Positions 8,928 to 17,723 of a stretch of 22,838 bases of DNA are shown here, in pieces. Every line of letters begins with the position of its first letter. The first letter of the stretch is position 1. Under the pieces are notes generated by a model. That model saw only the letters and a list, made by a program, of their open reading frames with translations. It ran no database searches and was not told the DNA's origin. The stretch is from Flavobacterium psychrophilum (lineage in GTDB: Bacteria; Bacteroidota; Bacteroidia; Flavobacteriales; Flavobacteriaceae), in the NCBI GenBank assembly GCA_943325515.2, contig CALPPS020000039.1, forward strand, positions 1 to 22,838, given 5' to 3'. Made by a program: the position numbers and the translations under genes.

Positions 8928-10442
8928 ATGAAAAAACTTAAAATTATTTTATTATTTAGTACATTGTGTACTATATTGTCCTGTAACGACGCTACTGATA
9001 TTGTTCAGCCAGGGAATTTAGATCCGTCTGTGACTTTCAAAAACATGGATGGTTTGCGTAAAAACTTGATAGGTTTATATGGTTCAATACCTTATGAAAA
9101 TGGAATTGCCTTTACTTCAATATTTACTGATGAAGTTGCTATTGGTGTAGCAAATGGTGGCCAAGGATTAAACGATGGTAGTTATGGTTATATTTTGAAT
9201 TCCAATTCAGACGATGCTGCTTCTATATGGTATTCTAATTACAGATGTATCAATTCTTGTAATAGAATATTGGAAGGGGCACTTACTGTTGCTGATGCCG
9301 AAGATAATATTGATGAATACAATGGGATTTTGGCACAAGCAAGAGCCATAAGAGCATTTTGTTATTTTCAGTTAGAAGCTTATTTTTCTACAGACATGAC
9401 TAATCCGGATGCTTTAGGTGTAATTTTATTTACTAATGTACCTGATTATACTGCTAAAGGATTACCAAGAAGTAAGAATAGTGATGTATTTGCATTGATG
9501 AATGAAGACTTAGATTTTGCAGAGGCTAATTTAGGCTCTACTCCACCATTTGATTCTGCTATTCCTACTTTCGTAACTGGAAAATTTATTACTGCTTTAC
9601 GCGCAAGGTTTGCCCTTTACAGAGGTGATTATGCAAATGCAGAAATTTACGCCGAAGACTTAATAGCAAGCGGTACTTTAACATCATCTACTAATTATCC
9701 AAAAATTTGGGATGCTAATGAAGTATCTTATACTGGTGAGGTAATTTTCAAAATAGAGAAATCGATTAATGACTCTAGAATAGGTCAAACTTGGGCCAGT
9801 GTTAACACTAGAAGAACGGGTTCTCCTTTTTTTGAAATGAGTAGGTCTTTATTTAATAAGTTCCCTTCTCCAAACAATACTTCAGCATCCTATGACGTAA
9901 GAAAAAAAGTTTGTGTTAATTTAAGTGGTACTAGTTTCTCTTTGATTAGTCCTGATTATGTTAATAGTGAAGATTATGTTAATGAAGATATAATATGTAT
10001 TAATAAATATCCAGGTTCTGAGGGATATAACTTATTGAATGATATCAAAGTATTCAGATTGTCTGAAATGTATTTTATCAAAGCAGAATGTCAAATTAAC
10101 GCTGGTAACTTAACGGGTGCTGCTGCTACAATTAAGGCTTTAAGACAAGCTCGTAGATCAACTGGAACTGCTCCTACGCCTAATTATGCTAATGCCACCG
10201 TTGCATGGGCAGATGTTTTATTAGAAAGAAGAGTTGAACTTTGTTATGAAGGTCACCGCTATTTAGACATGAAGCGTTTAGGTGTTAAAGCTGATAAAAG
10301 TTTTGAAAGGGATAAAAGAGATTGTGAGATTAACAATTCTTGTTTCTTTTCTAACACTGACCATAGATTAACTATGCCAATTCCTTCTGGTGAGATTCAG
10401 GCTAATCCAGTAATTGCAACGCAACAAAATCCTGGTTATTAA
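8928..10442 (+). CDS. SusD/RagB-family nutrient-binding lipoprotein
   Basis: SusD proteins are surface lipoproteins that form a lid over the SusC barrel and bind the substrate. The protein (504 residues) has a lipoprotein signal with lipobox ILSC (acylated C19). It keeps the family's helical TPR-like core; QARAIRAFCYFQLEAYF fits the usual ARALRAFxYxxLxxxYG segment. The hallmark C-terminal motif LLERRVELCYEGHRYLDMKR lies at 431-450. The ending (TMPIPSGEIQANP...QNPGY) is the normal SusD C-terminus. It is placed directly after its SusC partner and 16 bases before a third lipoprotein gene, so the three are almost certainly one transcript. Ligand identity is not predictable from this sequence. Confidence 0.95.
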   Translation: MKKLKIILLFSTLCTILSCNDATDIVQPGNLDPSVTFKNMDGLRKNLIGLYGSIPYENGIAFTSIFTDEVAIGVANGGQGLNDGSYGYILNSNSDDAASIWYSNYRCINSCNRILEGALTVADAEDNIDEYNGILAQARAIRAFCYFQLEAYFSTDMTNPDALGVILFTNVPDYTAKGLPRSKNSDVFALMNEDLDFAEANLGSTPPFDSAIPTFVTGKFITALRARFALYRGDYANAEIYAEDLIASGTLTSSTNYPKIWDANEVSYTGEVIFKIEKSINDSRIGQTWASVNTRRTGSPFFEMSRSLFNKFPSPNNTSASYDVRKKVCVNLSGTSFSLISPDYVNSEDYVNEDIICINKYPGSEGYNLLNDIKVFRLSEMYFIKAECQINAGNLTGAAATIKALRQARRSTGTAPTPNYANATVAWADVLLERRVELCYEGHRYLDMKRLGVKADKSFERDKRDCEINNSCFFSNTDHRLTMPIPSGEIQANPVIATQQNPGY

Positions 10443-10458
10443 AAAATAAATTATAATT

Positions 10459-10914
10459 ATGAAAAAAATATTTAATTTGCTACTATGTGCTTTTTTAGTA
10501 AGCCTATTTACAAGTTGTGAAGAAGACAAGGTTACTTTTGACGGTAATGCTAATACAACGGTTGCCAACTTTGAGTCTCAAGGTTCTTCACTTAAATTAG
10601 ACCCATCTGATTTGACTACATATTCAACATTACTTCAGGTAAATGTTACTAGTGTATCTGACATTGATAGAACATTTTTAGTTACTACTACTTTTCCATC
10701 AACGTCTCTTAATTTGTCTGGATATTTTACGGTTGACACCGCTACTTTAAAAATTCCAGCAGGAAGTTATAATGGTTATATTAAAGTAACTGGAAATTAT
10801 GATAACATAGCAAATGGATCACCAAAGTTGGTTAGATTTACTCTGAGTTCTATTGAGGGAGGAGTTATATCTCCTTATCGTGCTTATCATGATTTAGCAA
10901 TATCCAAATTTTAG
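10459..10914 (+). CDS. Small lipoprotein, third gene of the SusCD operon
   Basis: This 151-residue protein has a lipoprotein signal peptide with lipobox FTSC (acylated C20), followed at once by EEDK. An acidic stretch directly after the cysteine resembles the surface-export signal of Flavobacteria and Capnocytophaga lipoproteins, so it is probably exposed on the cell surface. The mature part is rich in Ser, Thr and beta-strand-type sequence (LQVNVTSVSDIDRTFLV, LKIPAGSYNGYIKVTGNY, LVRFTLSSIEGG), consistent with a small immunoglobulin-like or beta-sandwich fold similar to DUF1735/DUF4843-type proteins. I do not recognise the exact family. Its position suggests an accessory surface subunit of the SusCD complex. 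A strong terminator follows. Confidence 0.85.
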   Translation: MKKIFNLLLCAFLVSLFTSCEEDKVTFDGNANTTVANFESQGSSLKLDPSDLTTYSTLLQVNVTSVSDIDRTFLVTTTFPSTSLNLSGYFTVDTATLKIPAGSYNGYIKVTGNYDNIANGSPKLVRFTLSSIEGGVISPYRAYHDLAISKF

Positions 10915-10949
10915 TATACTACTTAAAATTTAATTGAAGTTATATTAAC

Positions 10950-10981
10950 AAAAACCTTTTTATTTAAAAAAAGGTTTTTTT
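10950..10981 (+). terminator. Terminator of the SusCD-lipoprotein operon
   Basis: A 12-bp stem (AAAAACCTTTTT at 10950-10961, complement at 10968-10979) with a six-base loop is followed by T residues. It separates the three-gene operon from the protease, which begins only 14 bases later. Confidence 0.8.
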
Positions 10982-10995
10982 AATTTTTATAAAAT

Positions 10996-12858
10996 ATGAA
11001 AACAGTAATATTTTTTATTTTGTGTTCGGTAACTGTTTTTTCTCAAACTGCTAAAGAACGAGAAAAGATACAATCCTTTAGTGATCCTAAAATGGTAGCC
11101 CTTGTTCGTCAAGAGTTGTCACAGTTCAAGTCAGAACAAGATTTATTAATTCTTTTGTACAAAAGCAGGTATGGTTTTGTTAATAGCGAAAGAAAGTCAT
11201 TGCAAAGATTTATTAACGGGTTACCAATTTTTTATACAATAGACAATGCAGGTTCTGCTACTACTATTGGAGGAAGTACACTGTATCCTTCAGGTTCATT
11301 AGGTTTAAATGTAACTGGTAGTGGTATGACTGCGGGGGAATGGGATGGTGGAAAAGTTAGAGTTACTCATCAAGAGTTGGTAGGTAAGATTACTTTGGGA
11401 GATTCTCAAACTGCATTAAGTGATCATTCTACTCATGTTGCAGGAACTATGGTGGCAGCGGGTGTTAGTGCTTCAAGAAGAGGTTTGGCTTATAATGCTA
11501 GTGCTAAAACTTATGGTTGGGAAGATGATACTGTCGAAATGGAAACATTTGCTTCGGATGGTTATTTAGTTTCTAATCATTCTTATGGTTACGTTGCTTC
11601 TAATTTAACTAATGCCTTATTTGGAAAATATGATTCGACTTCGAGACAAATGGATTTAATTGCTGTGGCTCATCCATATTATCAAATTGTAGCTGCTGCT
11701 GGAAATGATAGAACGGATAGTTCCGTAGCTCAGTTGGATTTGAAAAACGGTTATGATTTGTTAACTGGTATGTCTACTTCTAAAAATGCTATATCAGTTG
11801 CAGCCGTTGAAGAGGTTCAAGAATATTTTGATCCTAGTAGTGTAACTATGAGTTCCTTTAGTAACTTTGGACCACCAGATGATGGTAGAGTTAAACCAGA
11901 TATTTCGGCAAAAGGTGTAAACGTATCCTCTTGTATTGCTACAAATAATACTGCTTATGCAAGTTTTCAAGGAACATCTATGGCAGCACCGGGATTAGCT
12001 GGTCTAATAGTATTGTTACAAAAACATTATAATAATTTGAATACGGATTCTTATATGAGAGCCTCAACGGTAAGAGGTTTGTTATGTCATACAGCAAAAG
12101 AAGCAGGTTTTGAGGCTGGTCCTGATTATGAATTTGGTTGGGGGCTTGCTAATGGAGAGGAATCGGCACAACTTATTTCTCAAAAAGGAACTACAGCTAT
12201 CCTAGAAGAAAACACTCTAGTGAGTGGTCAAGTATTCGTTAAAAATATTACTTTAAATAATCCTCAAAAATTAAAAGTTAGTATTTGTTGGACTGATCCA
12301 TCGGCTCCAGTAAATATTAATACTGCCGAGGATAACAGAAATCCGGTGCTTATTAATAATCTTGATTTAAAAGTGTTTAAAGATGGTGCTCCTTATTATC
12401 CTTGGAAATTAAATCCGAGTGATCCCTCAGCTATAGCCACTAATGTATCAGACAACAATGTTGACAATATAGAAAAAGTTGAAATTGAAAATGCTTCTGC
12501 GGGCGTTTACACCATCCAGGTTAGTCATAAAGGATCTTCTTTAAGTGGAGGATCTCAAGTTTTTTCTTTGATAGCCAACGGAACAACAGGAATAAATTTG
12601 AATACTCGAGATTATGATTACGACAATAGCATTTTTATTTATCCGAACCCAGCATCTAATGTTCTTAACTTTAGTACAAAGAACAATATTGAAATTTCAT
12701 CAGTAATTATTAATGATATTTCAGGTAAAGAAGTTTATAATAGAAAAAACACTTTAAGTCAAAATCAAATAGATATTTCTAATTTATCAGGAGGTGTTTA
12801 TTTTGTTACATTCAATTCTGACGGAAAATCTATAACCAAGAAATTTATAAAAGAATAA
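10996..12858 (+). CDS. Secreted subtilisin-family (S8) serine protease with type IX sorting domain
   Basis: The 620-residue product has a signal peptide (MKTVIFFILCSVTVFS, cleaved before QTAKE) and a short propeptide-like region. The S8 catalytic domain has D117 in AGEWDGG, H144 in SDHSTHVAGT, the oxyanion N237 in AAAGND, and S328 in QGTSMAAPGLAGL. A beta-sandwich region (about 400-530, VKNITLNNPQKLKVSICWTDPSAP onward) resembles the pre-peptidase or P-domain-like modules found after such proteases. The last 75 residues (from IFIYPNPASN at 546 through LSGGVYFVTF to KKFIKE) are a type A C-terminal domain of the type IX secretion system, so it is probably exported across the outer membrane. The start is fixed by the signal peptide. 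Placement after SusCD suggests it feeds peptides to that transporter. Confidence 0.93.
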   Translation: MKTVIFFILCSVTVFSQTAKEREKIQSFSDPKMVALVRQELSQFKSEQDLLILLYKSRYGFVNSERKSLQRFINGLPIFYTIDNAGSATTIGGSTLYPSGSLGLNVTGSGMTAGEWDGGKVRVTHQELVGKITLGDSQTALSDHSTHVAGTMVAAGVSASRRGLAYNASAKTYGWEDDTVEMETFASDGYLVSNHSYGYVASNLTNALFGKYDSTSRQMDLIAVAHPYYQIVAAAGNDRTDSSVAQLDLKNGYDLLTGMSTSKNAISVAAVEEVQEYFDPSSVTMSSFSNFGPPDDGRVKPDISAKGVNVSSCIATNNTAYASFQGTSMAAPGLAGLIVLLQKHYNNLNTDSYMRASTVRGLLCHTAKEAGFEAGPDYEFGWGLANGEESAQLISQKGTTAILEENTLVSGQVFVKNITLNNPQKLKVSICWTDPSAPVNINTAEDNRNPVLINNLDLKVFKDGAPYYPWKLNPSDPSAIATNVSDNNVDNIEKVEIENASAGVYTIQVSHKGSSLSGGSQVFSLIANGTTGINLNTRDYDYDNSIFIYPNPASNVLNFSTKNNIEISSVIINDISGKEVYNRKNTLSQNQIDISNLSGGVYFVTFNSDGKSITKKFIKE

Positions 12859-12875
12859 ATCTTTTGGAAGTAATT

Positions 12876-12901
12876 AAAACCACCTTTATGGTGGTTTTTT
12901 T
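12876..12901 (+). terminator. Terminator of the S8 protease gene
   Basis: AAAACCACC (12876-12884) pairs with GGTGGTTTT (12890-12898) around TTTAT, followed by a T run. This makes the protease a single-gene unit. Confidence 0.85.
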
Positions 12902-12927
12902 ATGACTTTATTACAAATAGTTTTGTG

Positions 12928-12935
12928 TATTTTTG
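12928..12935 (+). promoter_or_regulatory. Probable -7 element of the porin gene
   Basis: TATTTTTG matches TAnnTTTG and lies 17 bases before the ATG at 12953. It would put the transcription start near 12941, which excludes the more upstream ATG at 12902. No clear TTG box is seen at the expected distance. Confidence 0.45.
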
Positions 12936-12952
12936 CTTTGAAATTTATACCT

Positions 12953-14884
12953 ATGAAAAACAACCTTTTACTTGTTTTCTTATTGATGTTTTCTGTTGGA
13001 ATTTCTCAAGTTCAAAAGGGAGAGAAACCAATCAAAGCATCATCGTTAAATGATGTTCCCCAAAAAGCACCAAAAGCTACGTTTAATCAATATAGGATAA
13101 TTGCCTTACAAAGAGATACAACTTATGTTGATACGTCGCTTACCATCAAAAAGGAATATGAATATAACTATTTGCGTAAAGATATTTTTGGGCTATTACC
13201 TTTTGCTAACGAAGGGCAAACCTATGCTGTTTTAGATTATGGTTTAAAAAGCTTCACTTCATTTCCTGAAATTGGTTTCTCTGGAAAGCAATTCAATTAT
13301 CTAGGCGTTAATGATATAAAATATTATTCTGTAGCCACTCCAGTAACCGAGTTGTATTTTAAGACAGTTATGGAACAAGGGCAATCAGTAGATGCTTTTA
13401 TAACGGTTAATACTTCGGAACGCTTTAATATGTCGATAGCTTTCAAAGGATTGCGATCTTTGGGGAAATATGTCAATCAATTATCGAGTACAGGTAACTT
13501 TCGTTTTACCACTAGTTATAATTCTTTGAATGAAAGATACTTTTTAAATTTTCATTTTACGGGTCAAGATTTTCTAAATGGTGAGAATGGAGGAATTACA
13601 ACTCTTGAAGATTTTGAAAGTGGTGACGCTACCTTTACTAATAGGGCACGAATGGAAGTTTACTTAAAAGATGCAAAATCATTTATTAAAGGGAAAAGGA
13701 TATTCTTTGACCACAACTACAGAATTAATCCTTCTAAAGGAAATAATAATCTTTATATAACCCATCAACTTAACTACGAAAATAAATTTTTTGAATACAA
13801 TCAAGTTACTGTGCCTTCCACAGTTGGTAATACAACAATCTACCGATTTGGTGATTCTTATGTAAATAGCACTATCAATGACCATACACGATACAATAGA
13901 TTGTATAATAAAGTTGGTGCTGTTTATGAAAATTCATTACTTGGTAAATTCCAATTTTTTATAGAAGATTTTAGATATAATTATTATTACAATAAAATTC
14001 TAATTTTAAACACCGGTGTTGTTCCAGGATCATTAAATGATGCAATACATTCATTTGGTGGACACTATGAATACAGAAAAAACAAATGGAATGGAGCATT
14101 TCAATTTTCCAATTCTATTTCCCTTCAACCGATGTCAAATTTTGATGCCCAATTGAATTATAAATGGAATGATAAAAATGAGTTCATTTTTCAATACCAA
14201 ATGATTAGTAAAATTCCTGATCATATTTATAATCTATATCAAAGTAGCTACGTTAGTTATAATTGGTTCCATAATTTTAAAAACGAAAAAATTAATAACC
14301 TTGAAGCCACAGCAAAGACACCATGGTTTGATGCTTCGTTACAAATTAGCTCTCTGAAAGATCATTTGTTCTTCAGTAATGATGCCACAGATGTTCAACA
14401 ACAACTTATTTCGCCTAAACAATATGATAAAACTATCAACTATTTAGCTGTTAAAGTGAATCGCGAATTCAAATGGTGGAAATTGGCTATAGATAATACT
14501 GTACTATATCAAAAAGTTGATCAAGAAGAGGGTATTTTAAATGTGCCACAAATCGTAACCAGAAACTCCCTATATTTTACCAACTACTACTTTAAAAAAG
14601 CATTGTATTTGCAAACAGGATTTATATTTAATTATTTTACCAAATTCTACATCAACGATTATAATCCAGTAACAGCCGAAGCCTTTGTGCAGAATACAAA
14701 AAAAGTTGGCGATTTCCCTATGGTCGATTTCTTTGTTAATGCTCGTATACGTCAAACAAGAATTTTTCTAAAAGCAGAGCATTTTAATTCGAGAATGACA
14801 GGAAGCAATTTTTATACAGCACCCAACTATCCTTATCGTGATTTTATGATTCGATTTGGTATAGTATGGAATTTTTTCCAATAA
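12953..14884 (+). CDS. Putative outer-membrane porin (Porin_10-like)
   Basis: I choose the ATG at 12953 (643 residues). It gives the signal peptide MKNNLLLVFLLMFSVGIS followed by QVQKGEK; the upstream in-frame ATG at 12902 overlaps the preceding terminator's T tract and would place 17 residues before that signal. The mature protein matches the Bacteroidota putative-porin family in layout. It has an N-terminal QRDTTYVDTSLTIKKEYEYN segment, FGLLPFANEGQTY, then many alternating aromatic strands (RYFLNFHFTGQDFLNGENGG, GHYEYRKNKWNGAFQFSN, RIRQTRIFLKAEHFN). It ends PYPYRDFMIRFGIVWNFFQ-like, with a beta-barrel style terminus. The substrate is unknown. It seems to be its own transcription unit and need not belong functionally to the protease next door. 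Confidence 0.85.
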   Translation: MKNNLLLVFLLMFSVGISQVQKGEKPIKASSLNDVPQKAPKATFNQYRIIALQRDTTYVDTSLTIKKEYEYNYLRKDIFGLLPFANEGQTYAVLDYGLKSFTSFPEIGFSGKQFNYLGVNDIKYYSVATPVTELYFKTVMEQGQSVDAFITVNTSERFNMSIAFKGLRSLGKYVNQLSSTGNFRFTTSYNSLNERYFLNFHFTGQDFLNGENGGITTLEDFESGDATFTNRARMEVYLKDAKSFIKGKRIFFDHNYRINPSKGNNNLYITHQLNYENKFFEYNQVTVPSTVGNTTIYRFGDSYVNSTINDHTRYNRLYNKVGAVYENSLLGKFQFFIEDFRYNYYYNKILILNTGVVPGSLNDAIHSFGGHYEYRKNKWNGAFQFSNSISLQPMSNFDAQLNYKWNDKNEFIFQYQMISKIPDHIYNLYQSSYVSYNWFHNFKNEKINNLEATAKTPWFDASLQISSLKDHLFFSNDATDVQQQLISPKQYDKTINYLAVKVNREFKWWKLAIDNTVLYQKVDQEEGILNVPQIVTRNSLYFTNYYFKKALYLQTGFIFNYFTKFYINDYNPVTAEAFVQNTKKVGDFPMVDFFVNARIRQTRIFLKAEHFNSRMTGSNFYTAPNYPYRDFMIRFGIVWNFFQ

Positions 14885-14910
14885 AAATTTAGCATCATTT
14901 TTATATTCAA

Positions 14911-14918
14911 TACCTTTG
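14911..14918 (+). promoter_or_regulatory. Probable -7 element of the cystathionine beta-synthase gene
   Basis: TACCTTTG matches TAnnTTTG. The expected start near 14924 gives a leader of about 70 bases, the longest predicted leader of the genes for which I could place a promoter here. A TTT triplet 20 bases upstream (14888-14890) could act as a degenerate TTG box. Confidence 0.45.
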
Positions 14919-14958
14919 CTTTAATCAAAATAAAAAAGCATTGTTACAATGATTTATA

Positions 14959-14972
14959 TATGCGAAAGCATA
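14959..14972 (+). promoter_or_regulatory. Small GNRA-tetraloop hairpin in the leader of the cystathionine beta-synthase gene
   Basis: TATGC and GCATA form a five-pair stem closed by GAAA, a stable GNRA-type tetraloop, 24 bases before the ATG. It could influence mRNA stability or translation. It matches no riboswitch class I know, and the stem is short. Confidence 0.3.
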
Positions 14973-14995
14973 AGGTCCATTAAACATTAAAACGA

Positions 14996-16357
14996 ATGAA
15001 ATACGCAACAAACATATTAGGAACCATTGGTAATACACCATTAGTAAAATTAAACAAAGTTATTGAAGGAATAGATGCTCTGGTTTTAGCCAAAGTAGAG
15101 ACTTTCAATCCAGGAAATTCTACTAAAGATAGAATGGCACTTAAAATGGTAGAAGATGCTGAAGCTGATGGGCGATTAAAACCCGGAGGAACTATCATTG
15201 AAGGAACTTCAGGAAATACTGGAATGGGATTGGCACTTGCAGCCATAGTGAAAGGTTACAAATGTATTTTTGTAATTACCGATAAACAGTCTAAAGAAAA
15301 AATGGATATTCTTCGTGCCGTTGGCGCCAAAGTAATTGTTTGCCCTACGGATGTTGAACCAACCGATCCACGTTCTTATTATTCTGTTTCTAAAAGGTTA
15401 GGGACTGAAATTCCTAATTCTTGGTATGTCAATCAATATGACAACCCTAGTAATGCCATTGCACACTATGAACAAACTGGACCAGAAATTTGGGAACAAA
15501 CTGATGGGAAAGTAACTCATTTTGTGGTTGGAGTAGGAACAGGTGGGACTATTTCAGGAATTGCAAAGTATTTAAAAGAGAAAAACCCAAACATTAAAAT
15601 TTGGGGAATTGATACTTATGGTTCTGTTTTTAAAAAATACCATGAAACCGGAATATTTGACGAAAACGAAATCTACTCTTACATTACAGAAGGAATTGGA
15701 GAAGATATACTTCCAAAGAATGTTGACTTTACGTTAATTGATGGTTTTACAAAAGTAACTGACAAAGATGCGGCAGTTTACACTCGAAAAATTGCTCTTG
15801 AAGAAGGAATCTTTGTTGGGAATTCTGCTGGTGCTTGTGTGAAAGGATTGCATCAGTTAAAAGAACATTTCAAACCAGAAGATGTTGTTGTCGTTTTATT
15901 TCACGATAGCGGGAGTCGGTATGTAGGTAAAATATTTAATGATGATTGGATGCGTGAACGTGGTTTCTTGGATGAAGAAATAACTAAAGCAGAGGATGTA
16001 ATCAGAGACCATATAGACAAGCCTTTAATTGTTGTTCGTACAGAAGAATTGGTTTCACATGCTATTGAAAGATTGAAAAAATATAAGATTTCTCAAATTC
16101 CAGTAATTGATACCACAGGATTTGTAGGTAGTGTAGATGAAACAGATTTGTTTAGAAGTTATGTTGAGGACAAAGATATAGCCGATAAACCCATAAAAGA
16201 CATTATGGGAAAACCTTATCCTATCGTAAATGCTAATGCACCAATTGAAGAAATTTCAAAACTCATTAATAAGGACAATCAAGCTGTTTTAGTAGATTTA
16301 GGAAATGGTAAACATCATATTATAACCAAACACGACATTATCAGTTCGATAAAGTAA
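14996..16357 (+). CDS. Cystathionine beta-synthase (PLP-dependent, with C-terminal CBS-domain pair)
   Basis: The enzyme condenses serine (or a related donor) with homocysteine to give cystathionine in transsulfuration. The catalytic domain (about 1-320) closely follows human CBS. The PLP lysine K44 is in NPGNSTKDR, the PLP-binding loop TSGNTG is at 71-76, IPNSWYVNQYDNPSNAIAHY follows, and the phosphate-binding GTGGT is at 181-185. The FNDDWMRERGFL linker follows. The remaining part (about 335-453) carries two CBS domains (LIVVRTEELVSHAIERLKKYKISQIPVID and PIVNANAPIEEISKLINKDNQAVLVD), which in relatives bind adenosyl ligands. There is no N-terminal heme-binding extension. The lysine motif reads GNSTKDR instead of the usual GGSxKDR. 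Plain cysteine synthase is less likely because of the CBS domains. A terminator follows. Confidence 0.9.
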   Translation: MKYATNILGTIGNTPLVKLNKVIEGIDALVLAKVETFNPGNSTKDRMALKMVEDAEADGRLKPGGTIIEGTSGNTGMGLALAAIVKGYKCIFVITDKQSKEKMDILRAVGAKVIVCPTDVEPTDPRSYYSVSKRLGTEIPNSWYVNQYDNPSNAIAHYEQTGPEIWEQTDGKVTHFVVGVGTGGTISGIAKYLKEKNPNIKIWGIDTYGSVFKKYHETGIFDENEIYSYITEGIGEDILPKNVDFTLIDGFTKVTDKDAAVYTRKIALEEGIFVGNSAGACVKGLHQLKEHFKPEDVVVVLFHDSGSRYVGKIFNDDWMRERGFLDEEITKAEDVIRDHIDKPLIVVRTEELVSHAIERLKKYKISQIPVIDTTGFVGSVDETDLFRSYVEDKDIADKPIKDIMGKPYPIVNANAPIEEISKLINKDNQAVLVDLGNGKHHIITKHDIISSIK

Positions 16358-16380
16358 AAAATAAGTTATAAAATTTTAGT

Positions 16381-16411
16381 AACCCAATAGTATTATTGGG
16401 TTTTGTTTTTT
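16381..16411 (+). terminator. Terminator of the cystathionine beta-synthase gene
   Basis: AACCCAATA (16381-16389) pairs perfectly with TATTGGGTT (16394-16402) around GTAT and is followed by TTGTTTTTTT. Confidence 0.88.
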
Positions 16412-16450
16412 TATGCTATTTTCTTATTTTAGTATTCTCAAATCCTGAAG

Positions 16451-17719
16451 ATGAAAGAAGATTTTCTCCATTATGTTTGGCACTATAAAAAGTTTGATTT
16501 TTCCAACTTAGTTACAGTTTCTGGTGATGCTTTAACTATTACCAATAGCGGTCAATATATACAAAAAGCTGGACCAGATTTTTTTAATGCTCAAATTGTC
16601 ATTGGCAATCAAAAATGGGCGGGTAATGTAGAAATTCACGTCAAGTCTTCCGATTGGTATTTGCACCATCATGAGAAAGATGAAAATTATGATAGCGTGA
16701 TTCTTCATGTTGTTTGGGAACATGATACACCCATTTTTAGAAAAGACAATTCAGAGATTCCAGTATTGGAACTTAAAGAATATGTGTCTAGCGCTGTTTT
16801 AAATCAATATTACTCTTTAACATCCCCAAAATCATGGATTTATTGTGAAAATCAAATCAAATCAATTGACGAATTTGTACTGAAAAATTGGCAAGAACGT
16901 TTGTTTTTTGAGCGATTAGAAAGGAAGTCAGGCCCTATTCAACAACTTTTACAAGAAACAGCCAATGATTGGGAAGCTGTTTTGTTTTGCCTGTTGGCCA
17001 AAAATTTTGGATTAAATACGAATGGCGAACTATTTTTAAAGATTGCACAATCTATTCCGTTTTCTATTATAAGAAAAGAAAGTTTTGAAATTGAAAATCT
17101 TGAAGCCTTACTTTTTGGCATGGCTGATTTATTGCCAACAGAAGTTGAGGATTTGTATGTCAAAGATTTGAAAAATAGATTTCTGCATATTTCTCACAAG
17201 TATCAATTAAGCAAAACAATCATTGAGCCTGTTCAGTTTTTTAAACACCGACCTGATAATTTTCCAACGATACGATTGGCACAATTATCTATGTTGTATC
17301 ACCAACAGCAAAACTTATTTTCACAAATACTAATTGCGAATAATTTAAATGACCTCTATTCCCTTTTCAATTGTACCGTTTCAGACTATTGGCAAACACA
17401 TTATCAATTTGATAAAAAAAGTCCCAATAAGAAAAAACAATTTTCAAAATCATTCATTGATTTACTGGTTATTAATACTATTATTCCAGTTCGGTTTGCT
17501 TATGCCAAAAGTCTGGGAAAAGAAATTACAGAAGAAATTTTGGAACTTATGCAATCTATTAAGCCAGAAAAGAATATTATTATAGAAAAGTTTTCTAATT
17601 TTGGTATTAAACCTCATAATGCTTTTGAAACCCAATCGCTCTTGCAGTTAAAAAACGAATATTGTAATCATGGAAAATGTTTACAATGTAGTATTGGAAC
17701 ACAACTTTTAAAACAATAA
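16451..17719 (+). CDS. DUF2851 family protein, function unknown
   Basis: This 422-residue protein belongs to the conserved Bacteroidota family DUF2851. The N-terminal third has the family signature: MKEDFLHYVWHYKKFD, GPDFFNAQIVIGNQKWAGNVEIHVKSSDWY (about 40-70), and a HHHEKDENYDSVILHVVWEHD segment with a His/Asp/Glu-rich cluster that could bind metal. The middle is helical (ERLERKSGPIQQLLQ, NDWEAVLFCLLAKNFG). The C-terminus ends with C405-x-H407-x2-C410-x2-C413, a compact Cys/His cluster that looks like a metal site. There is no signal peptide, so it is cytoplasmic. No function is established that I know of. A PspC-like gene starts four bases after its stop, so they are probably translated together. 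Confidence 0.88.
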   Translation: MKEDFLHYVWHYKKFDFSNLVTVSGDALTITNSGQYIQKAGPDFFNAQIVIGNQKWAGNVEIHVKSSDWYLHHHEKDENYDSVILHVVWEHDTPIFRKDNSEIPVLELKEYVSSAVLNQYYSLTSPKSWIYCENQIKSIDEFVLKNWQERLFFERLERKSGPIQQLLQETANDWEAVLFCLLAKNFGLNTNGELFLKIAQSIPFSIIRKESFEIENLEALLFGMADLLPTEVEDLYVKDLKNRFLHISHKYQLSKTIIEPVQFFKHRPDNFPTIRLAQLSMLYHQQQNLFSQILIANNLNDLYSLFNCTVSDYWQTHYQFDKKSPNKKKQFSKSFIDLLVINTIIPVRFAYAKSLGKEITEEILELMQSIKPEKNIIIEKFSNFGIKPHNAFETQSLLQLKNEYCNHGKCLQCSIGTQLLKQ

Positions 17720-17723
17720 TTAG

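Noticed and set aside
12902..12952. Upstream ATG as start of the porin gene
   Set aside because: It overlaps the preceding terminator's T tract, adds 17 residues before a complete signal peptide, and precedes the likely -7 element.
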